Shown: one piece after another, positions 56,001-64,000 of the stretch
How positions within the stretch are numbered: the first letter of the stretch is position 1
Layout of the letters: each line of letters begins with the position of its first letter
Notes under the pieces: model-generated
The model's input: only the letters and a program-made list of their open reading frames with translations
Database searches by the model: none
What the model was told of the DNA's origin: nothing
Program-made: the position numbers and the translations under genes
Source of the DNA: Planococcus citri
Taxonomy: Eukaryota; Arthropoda; Insecta; Hemiptera; Pseudococcidae
Reading direction: 5' to 3'
Length of the DNA: 64,000 nucleotides
Assembly: GCF_950023065.1 (NCBI RefSeq)
Contig: NC_088679.1
Location: 56,730,001 to 56,794,000 of the forward strand

Positions 56001-59000
56001 TCAGAGTGACGATCCATGTCAAAAACTTGTAATAAATTTTTGACAATTATTGACATTGCATCCCGCTGTCGTTAGAAAGCTTGATAAAAAAAAATTCAGT
56101 CTACTTTCTGACATTATGCCAGACTTTTAAAAACGGAAGAAAAGCAATCAAATTCGTTGTGAGATTGACTTTTGAAAACGTTGAAAAAAACCTTATGGCT
56201 TTCTGACATTATGTCAGACTTTTAAAAACGGAATTTTCAGAAAAGATTTTCCGATATTTTTTCAGATTTTTCTTAAATTTAGAATTCTAAACATTGAGTT
56301 AATTTGAGCAAAAAACATATCAATGATTTAAAACTCTCCCTTGCGAGGAGACCTTACACCCATTTTTTCTCAATTTTTTTAAATTGCATACCTAATGCCC
56401 AAAAAATTGACACCCCTGTTTACTAGATTATTTCACCAGTTTCAGGAATTATACTTATTTTTCGATATTTTGGCATACCTAATTGGTGCAAAATTGAGAA
56501 GAAAAATTGCCAGAATACGAATTTACCAAAAATAAGCAAATTGCAAATGTTTAACCGCTCAGTAGAACCCTATAAGTGGTGTTGGATTCTAGTGGCAGTA
56601 GTTTATGTCCACGCAGAATCTCACATACCCTACTATTTTTTGGGACTAGGCCGAGCCAGAACGAAAAAAATACGATGTTTTTTCGGAAGTGCTCCCTCTT
56701 TGAGAAATCTTCCTTCCGGAAACACTTCCGGAGCTATTTTTATTTCTGATCAACTTTAAAGTCAATCAAAGTGAAAGGCTCCACTGAATTTAATCCAACC
56801 GAATCCTTCAACATATTTTTGCGACCCATCTCAATGATCATACCTGAAAATATCTAATCATTATTGCTGTAAACTTCAGATTCAATATACACAAATTTCA
56901 AGAACAAAAACACGAATCTGGTCGTCTAGTCAAAGTCGGCGAATATATGAAATACGGTGACACAGATGATGATCTTGACTGGGAAATAAAAAGTTCGCTA
57001 CGAATACGAGGCAAACTAACCATGATGGACGCAGCTTCCCAATATTCAAAAGATTTTCCGAAGCAGATATGCAGTAAATTGTGCCCAGCAAGACACGCAA
57101 AGGTAAACTTTTAATTTCAATGACACCGAATTTTTATTCAACAATAATAAAGTTATTCGGAATTCTCTCACAGATAATATATCAGTACAATCAATGTTGT
57201 TGGGAGTGTGTTGAGTGTAATCATTTTGAGAAGTTGAGCAGTAACGCCACTTCCTGCATAAACTGTGAAGACGGTTCAGTGGCAAATCAAAACAGAACTG
57301 GTTAGTTCATATAAAATCACTGTTGAAGCACACCTATTGTAAAAACTAATTATGTAGGTAGTCTTTACCCTGAAATAATTTTTATTTTGCAAAATATCTG
57401 TTACACAGAGTGTACACCTATTGCTGATATTCTTCACCTACCAATCGAATGGACAGATTACCAGAATTTGATATCCATTGGGTTCTCATTAATTTCCATT
57501 GTACTGACTGTGATCGTATCTTGTGTATTTGTTAAATATCAAGACACACCAGCAGTCAAGTCCACTACCAGAGAACTATGTTACGTTATGTTTGCTGGGA
57601 TTATTTTGGTCAACATTACACTTTTCATTTCAACGGTGACTTTGAGTTTTGGAACATCAGATATGAAAGTTCTGCCAGCAATGGGTTTCACGATGATATA
57701 TTCCGCTTTATTAGTGAAAACCAACAGAATAGCTCGTATATTGGTCACATCTAAGCATAAATTTGCCAACGTGAACCCCAAATACGTATCATTGAAGGCT
57801 CAGGTAAACTCTTGCTCATTTCATTAAGACCTACATATATCAATATTTAAATTCATATATCTAGACACCATACATCTTTTTCAACTTTCACCTAGATCAC
57901 AATAACTTCAATACTGATCGGAATAGAAACACTGGTGTGCTGGTTTGCAGTAAAATTACACTATCCAGATTCGAATGCCGAAGGAAACGACTTCATTCTG
58001 CGACAGTATTACCTAGATGAAGCGTTTTTTGTCCAAATATTTGCATTTGTAGCAATATTAATTTTGCTCTGCACGTATTACGCTTTTAAAACGCGAACTC
58101 TACCTGAAAATTTCAACGAAACTAAATGTATTGGGTTTGCCATGTATGCTACTGTAATAACAGCGATAGCTTTCAGCTTAGTGTACTTTGCAACTGAGAA
58201 AAAGGTTTGTCCAGTATAAAAATCAGCTCAATTTACAATCAAATCCATTATTTTGATAACAATCAATTTAATTCCATTTCAAATTTTTCGCAGATATTGG
58301 CGATGAACTTATGTGCTTCGATTAATTCATTGACGATTCTGGTGTTTTTGTTTTCGCCAAAATTGTACATCATTCTGTGGACCCCTGAGAAAAACACTAG
58401 AGTCTACTTTTCACCGGTTTCCTCCAATATTCGCAGTTACATGGGAAATGAATCACGTCCCAATGCATCTGCACCATCCAATCAGTCTTTCTTGTAAGTC
58501 TTGTCATTATTATCTAAAATACAAATTTTTCACTAGGAGTCAAAAATTCATAAGCAGACTAGGAGTAATTTTTCCTCAAATGATTTAAACGTGGAAGAAA
58601 ATAAAATTGAATTTTACACAGGCTCGAAAATTCGGGACCACAACCAAGCCTCAACAACACAGCTGAAGAATTAAAAGAGCAAGTACGAGATTCCATCACC
58701 AAAGTTATGAAAGAACTGGACAATATTCCAGGCAGAGAATTGAACTTAGGTGAGCATAATAATTAACTGCAATCAGGACGTAGCGAAGTGCTATTTCTGT
58801 GGGGACAGAAACTACAAAATTCTTGACTGAATCATCTAAAAAATTCCAAGCATCATAAAAAAAACTTGATGAGTAATTTATCAAAAAAAAAAAGTGTTGG
58901 AAATTTTCTAATCAAAGGGTTGAAAAAAATCATTTCTGGTGTATGAAGTTGATTTTTTTGGATTCAATACCTAAGTTTCTATTCCAATTGGAATAAAAAC

Positions 59001-59831
59001 TTTCCAGAAATTTCACACGTGCTTAAAACAACAAATTAGCCGAACAAAGTGAGAGCAAAACGCTTTCGAAAATTCAGAAATAAAATAACATAGTTTTTTA
59101 TGCAGATGAGTGAGTCAAATTTTCAGCACTCAAAATTTGAAAAAATTGCCCAAAAAAATAGTAATAATTTTAGCCGAACGAATCGAGGACGAAAGCTTTC
59201 GAAGATTTCTGATTCAAGAAGTAGGAGGAAATTGTTTTTCATCTGGCAGAAATTCCAAATGAACGCCTTAAAGTTGAGAAAAGAAATCAACGATTCGAAT
59301 TGAAAAGAATCATGAATCCAGCAATCATAAAATCTTCATTTTGCCATAACATTCGTAGGAAATTTTCAAGTCTGGATTTATTGTCAGTTTTTGAATTTTT
59401 CCAACTTTTCACTTATTCCCTAAAAATTTCTCAATTTTTGCTGAGTGGGTGGGAGGGGGACAAGCTGCCCCCTCGCGTCGTCTTTGATTGAAATATCGTG
59501 CAGAATATCAAATAACTTGCATGCCAATGATAGATAAGTAAGTAATTTCATTTTTTATTGATTTCATCACATTCTGTCTTTATTTGCTTGAAGGGACATT
59601 GAAAGAAAAAATCAAAAAAGGTGATTTAGAACCAGATGAAATGGAAAACACTTTGAAAAAAGCGTATTCAGAAATTGTATGTATGATGAAATGCTGTTCG
59701 TGATCAGCGATCATGATTACCACAATAGATAAATCATCAACTAATTTTTGAAATTCAACTTTTTACAGATTGAAAAATGCAAAGTACAATGCCAAGTTGA
59801 GCTGAATCGCATTCAGAAAAAAGTCAAATAG
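53073..59831 (+). CDS. Divergent metabotropic-glutamate-receptor-like class C GPCR, 16 exons
   Basis: Exons: 53073-53308, 53491-53599, 53710-53986, 54098-54201, 54297-54442, 54522-54751, 54825-54958, 55044-55129, 56880-57102, 57174-57300, 57409-57803, 57896-58204, 58294-58493, 58622-58749, 59594-59676, 59769-59831. All introns are GT-AG and the joined frame is open for 949 residues. Signal peptide 1-25; Venus-flytrap domain about 30-490 (EALYYALDLIEKNDDTLLRN, YYTSLSIRNNTRHHFLEKF, SLYIMAFVLDDAH); cysteine-rich domain to about 557 (CCWECVECN, CINC); seven helices about 575-823 with DTPAVKSTTREL, LLVKTNRIARIL, TRTLPENFNETKCIGFAMY and PKLYIILWTPEKN; then a 125-residue helical tail. Family role: cell-surface sensing of small ligands through G proteins. 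Odd: glutamate-contact residues and the TM3 cysteine are replaced. Exon 3's acceptor (TTCAAG) is the weakest site. Confidence 0.85.
55417..55442 (+). repeat. (AAAT)n microsatellite
   Basis: About five AAAT/AAATA units in intron 8 of the receptor gene. Confidence 0.7.
55810..56245. repeat. GTCAGAAAGT / ACTTTCTGAC repeats in receptor intron 8
   Basis: Words such as GTCTGACACGAGGTCAGAAA, GATGTCAGACAGTC and AATGTCAGAAAGT on the left are inverted on the right as CTTTCTGACATTATGTCAGA and TTTCTGACATTATGCCAGAC. The cluster looks like a foldback with several internal copies of one 20-base word. It explains part of the 1750-base intron, the longest in the gene. Confidence 0.5.
59039..59245. repeat. 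GCCCGAGCGAAGCGAGG-type dimeric repeat, locus 3
   Basis: GCCGAACAAAGTGAGAGC at 59039 and GCCGAACGAATCGAGGAC at 59173, each followed by GCTTTCGAA, lie 134 bases apart within the 844-base intron 14 of the receptor gene. Confidence 0.5.
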
Positions 59832-62800
59832 AAGATGAGTTATTTTATGGAAGCTATATAGTTTAATCGTGGAGCTAATCAAGAATTATCTAAGTATACT
59901 GGTGAACATTTGTAGTTGTTAAAACATGATTTTTTCTCAAATTTTACAACGAGTTTTTTGTAGACAAGGAGCTAAATGTTGGTTCAATTTCTGGAATAAT
60001 CAAAAATCAAACAACGGTAATTATGAGCCATCATCATGAAGTTGTTAAGTTTTATGAAAAATTGAACAAACCACAGTTCCTGACATAATTTTTACAGACA
60101 AACAAAAAAAAACTTTCTCACAATACATATAGCCCATCTCTAAAACTGAAGAAGCTGTAGGCAATTGGACATATTTGAAAAAAATTACAAGTTCTTCAAA
60201 ATTTTGAAATTTTCATGACTTGAAGGTAACGTTTGGTCAATCTTTTCAAGGCGAGTAAAAAATGTTATTTTGAGTAATTGCCTATCCTTGAAATTGAAGG
60301 AGCTAGAAGCAAAAATTTATGAAAATTCTGAGGTATATTGGAATTTTATAACACGATAGAGCCTTCCATTTCAGAAAGGGACTTTTTTGCGAGGGAGCAT
60401 TTTCGTGTACCTTAAAAAGTTACCTATGTCAAAAACATCGGTCAAAAATTTGATTTTTTTAAATTTTGACAGTTTTAAAAACAGAGATTTTCACTCTGGT
60501 ATCTTGCGTGTTTACGAAGTAAAATTATACAAGAGGAAGGAAAATGGGGGGAGCCCCTTTGACTGCTCTTTATAGTCGTGAACTTCTTTTGACCAACATT
60601 TGATTCTGTACTCAAATCAATATTCAATTTTTAATTAATGATTTTATCAACTATAAATTTCTACTTTTTGAAATAAATAATTGCCATATTTTTTCACTAA
60701 TTTTAAATTCATCCAAAAATAGCAAAATTGCTGATATTTTGGTAGCCATTGCGAGGTAAAATATCCAAAATTTTTCATGCCACCTGGTACCAAATCTCAG
60801 TCAGCCAAACAAAATACACCCAAGAATAGCAAACACCAAACCTATTACACTTCGTTTACACCTCACTGGCGTAAAAATCCTCGAACTCGACCTCCCCAAA
60901 CAAATCAATACCACCACGTACGATGATAATTGTTTCGATATGTTCACGTCATCGTGTCGATCGCGGTTCGAACGGGGAAAGGCGAATAGAAAAAAAAGAA
61001 AAGAAAAATAATCGTACGTTAAAACCACAAATTAACGCTAAGCTACCGGTTACGCGAGCTCAGCGAGCTACAAGTCTGTGTTAAACATCCAGTTCAACAT
61101 AGCTCCATAGGATATGTACAGGTAGATAATAGTGGTATACTATATGGTGCATTTAAAGGAGAGAAAAAAAAACAGAAACGAAAAAAAAAATGCTACTTTA
61201 CGCATCGAATCGACCAGGTGGCTGTTTAATTGTTTGGTTTTTTGGGTACACGAACATCTTATACCAGTGTGTTAGGGTATGAAGGGTGAAACGTTGCAAC
61301 AATAGAACTAAGCATCGGATCGATTTCAAACACATTACGGTTTTCACACCTCGTCACCTGTCATTTTTTAAATGCATTTTAATTAGGATTTCTTCGTCAA
61401 TGTCGCCTCACTAAACAAATGTATCGCGACAGTCGTCATTTTCATTTTGTCTGCGCTTACATATTTTAAACATGTAAATTGCCAACCATTTCCAATCTGT
61501 GCGGTTTGTATTGAGGGAAAAAATCCGGTAGTATGTTGTCGTTTTATTTTTCCTCCAATTTACAAATCGTTTACACAATTTCAACGTACTTGAAGCGATA
61601 AATAGTTTTTGATTTGATACTATATTCTCGGTCTTTTTGTACTCGTATGTACCAGAGCTAATTTCGCGGCCACATTTCTCTATTCGAACGTGGTGGAATC
61701 GTTGAACACGTTTAACGATATTGTAACATCTGCAGTCTGCACATCACGAAAACATTTGTAAACATCGCATATCACCCTTTTCCCAAAAAAACCACCACCT
61801 GTTAATTCTGTGATTTAAATATCGCTGAATTTCACCGAGTACGTTTTCTCATAATATATTGAAATTTGAGAATAATCGAGAAGACGTAGATGCTCATGGA
61901 GTGAGCCAAGCTGACCTTTCAGTTCTCCCAAACCCTAATTAAAAGGGGGGGAGGGGAAATATGAAAAATTGAAAAAACCAGAGTTCGAGGTAGCAAGTTG
62001 AAAAATAAATTAATTTTTTTAGTCGTATCGCCCTCTGCTCCAATTGACGCCCTTCCTCTCCTTCTACGAGACACCTGACTTCACTTCAGAGATGCAAGTA
62101 CGTGTTAAGGAATAGATCTGAATAAATTGCGTATAAGCATATCGGTTTCATTTCACACACGATGAAGAACCTTGCTATCATCTATAAGCTCGCTTATTAA
62201 ATTGACCGTGAACCATAATAAACATTACCTAATCGACTAATCGTTAATTATTTCTCATTGAATACTCATTAAAACGATCGGATGGTTTTTTAAAATACCT
62301 CCACACAAATTAGGTTCATTAAACCTGGAATGGATAGAACTTTTTCCCCATTTTTCCCCCTTTCTATCAAGATATAGTTTTTTGCACTTTTCGTCGCGGT
62401 ATGTGAGGGTTATAGGTACAGATATGGGTTGTTTTATTCGCGACGACGACGACGACCAAGCGAGCCCGAACCGATAAACCGAAACGATTAATTATTAATT
62501 AAAACTCTTTTCGCGCGTGAAAATTAATAAATGAATTTATCATTATAAAAATACTAAATAGGTAACGTCGTGCCCTCGTCCGACCCGATCGCCGTTTCGT
62601 GCCGCCTTAATCGATACCTTAATATCCGATTAACGATTTATCATACTTGGCTGCTGTGTAGGTAAGTAAATACACATCGTATAATGTACCCCCCATACCC
62701 ATACTGTATAAATAGGTATCTAAATCTATGCAGTGCGAATGACAGAGAGATAAAAAAAAATCGCCATGTACCCGTGAAATGGATACGCATAGGTTTTTAA

Positions 62801-63572
62801 TCATTTCTAGAATGATCTGCCAACGTTTTAAAGGTCGCACGATTATCGTTGCTTTATCGATTTAACGTTTAAAAATACTCAGGTGGTAATCGCAAAGAAC
62901 GCATTATTCTTCGCATTCAATGAGATTCATTTTAAAATTGATGCATATGGATTCAGTAGTCGATTACGTATGTTGAGATTCTGTTCGCATAGACGTACAC
63001 GTTTTAAATAAACGATCGTATATGCGAGGAAAACTTGGAACAGTTTTAAACTGTCTCCTTGATTAGGTCAGTATAGGCCACCAAGATGCCATAAAACGCA
63101 TATGAACCGGTTTGTTCGTCGTAAGTACCACGCATTAGGTCGTGAGATGCGATTTTTACGCACCTGGCTGTCATTGCTGAATTTTAAAATAGCAGCTTTT
63201 CACACAAATACGGATAGGTAATGGTGATAAAAAACGATAATTTTAATATTTATGTAGAAAAATCATAGGCAAATATAAGAATGTTCAAGAAAAAAAAAAT
63301 AATCTAAATTTTTAAGATAATACGTATAATGTGTTTTTTTAAGAACCAATTTTACAAAAATTCAGTCTGTTACCCCCCCCGCTCCTCTTTCCCATCTACT
63401 TCAAAAGAACACAGCCGATCATCGGTCACAAATGATGAATTGGTTCTTGCCCCAGATTTGAAATTAAGCGTTGGAATTGATCGTTCAATTCTAACAATTC
63501 GACAAGTTTTTTAAAACTTCATCTTTAGAAGAGAAGTATCAACAGCCAAAATTTTTTTTTTTTAATCAAAAA
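59832..63572. other. 3' flank of the receptor gene and intergenic DNA
   Basis: The first AATAAA after the receptor stop is at 60672-60677, which would give a 3' UTR of about 840 bases; no closer signal was seen. Beyond that no gene, RNA or transposon end was recognised up to 63572. The open frames there are short and lack domains. Confidence 0.35.
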
Positions 63573-63870
63573 AGTAAGCATCTAAAAATAGTCTCTACCT
63601 CTGCACCCAAATTTCAGGAGTTGAATTAATTTTTATGATTTTTGGCAAACTTCTCAAAATTTAAATTTAGACTTCTTCACTAAAAAAAAATCTCGACAAT
63701 AAAGGTATCAAAATCTCGAAAAAATATGGTAAAAAAATTTTAAAAAGTAGGCATCCAAAAATGAACTTTACCTCCGAGCTCAAGTTTCAGGAGTTGAATA
63801 AAATTTTTTGATTTTTGATGAGCTCTTAAAAATTCAAATTCAGACTCTTTTACCAAAAGAAAAACCCCTA
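63573..63870. repeat. Tandem pair of a 174-bp unit
   Basis: GTAAGCATCTAAAAATA at 63573 and GTAGGCATCCAAAAATG at 63747 begin two copies that go on with CTACCTC and TTTCAGGAGTTGAAT, then TGATTTTTG and AGACT(T/C)(T/C)TT(C/T)AC. The second copy runs close to the window end. No gene recognised in the last 130 bases. Confidence 0.6.
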
Positions 63871-64000
63871 ATATTTACTATTTACTATTTTAAATTGACA
63901 TAAAACGCAGAAATGTTGGGGTCAGCCTCATTTCTGACCTACAAATTGGATTAACACTGCGTACTTTTGAATTTTCAGTTTTCAAATGAGCTCCACAAAG

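Noticed and set aside
56541..56759. 72-codon ORF in receptor intron 8
   Set aside because: It lies in an intron, interrupts the receptor frame if included, and has no domain.

Overview
The window is eukaryotic nuclear DNA, most likely from an insect. It is AT-rich, its genes are split by short GT-AG introns, it carries frequent TAGGTACCTA-type words, and it is crowded with decayed transposons. The protein-coding genes (a metabotropic-glutamate-receptor-like GPCR and a Lys/Gly/His-rich secreted protein of an arthropod type) fit an arthropod. The base style resembles hemipterans such as mealybugs, but that is an impression and not a proof. No bacterial-style operon, rRNA, tRNA or CRISPR array was seen.

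Three genes can be supported. (1) 42696-43645 (+): a five-exon gene for a 133-residue single-pass membrane protein, assembled here from splice signals and reading phase, with a polyadenylation signal at 43734. (2) 46258-47553 (-): a single-exon gene for a 431-residue secreted Ser- then Lys/Gly/His-rich protein, with a TATA box at 47671-47678. (3) 53073-59831 (+): a 16-exon gene for a 949-residue class C GPCR with signal peptide, Venus-flytrap domain, cysteine-rich domain, seven membrane helices and a helical tail. Its frame stays open through all 15 introns. The receptor has lost the residues that bind glutamate in mGluRs and also the usual cysteine in TM3.

Layout. 0-0.5 kb: a Copia polyprotein remnant and a polypurine tract. 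0.5-10 kb: no gene, but several foldback (inverted-repeat) elements. 10.2-11.4 kb: a broken Jockey-type ORF1. 11.4-16.8 kb: no recognised gene, plus a long palindrome and foldback. 16.8-18.7 kb: a frameshifted transposase-like gene. 18.9-20.5 kb: an LTR integrase remnant abutting a foldback element that also occurs at 5.7-6.9 kb. 22.6-26.5 kb: three unrelated foldback elements and a minisatellite. 27.7-32.7 kb: LTR-retrotransposon debris (primer-site-like motifs and gag remnants) and more foldbacks. 33.2-34.4 kb: a repeat element with a hAT-like insert. 36.6-39.1 kb: tandem and inverted repeats. 40.8-42.1 and 48.2-50.3 kb: two copies of one foldback family, the second carrying a 665-bp MULE-like insert with a 9-bp target duplication. 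51-64 kb: the GPCR gene and flanking repeats.

The three genes show no evidence of acting together. The main theme is the density and nesting of palindromic DNA transposons around and inside ordinary insect genes.
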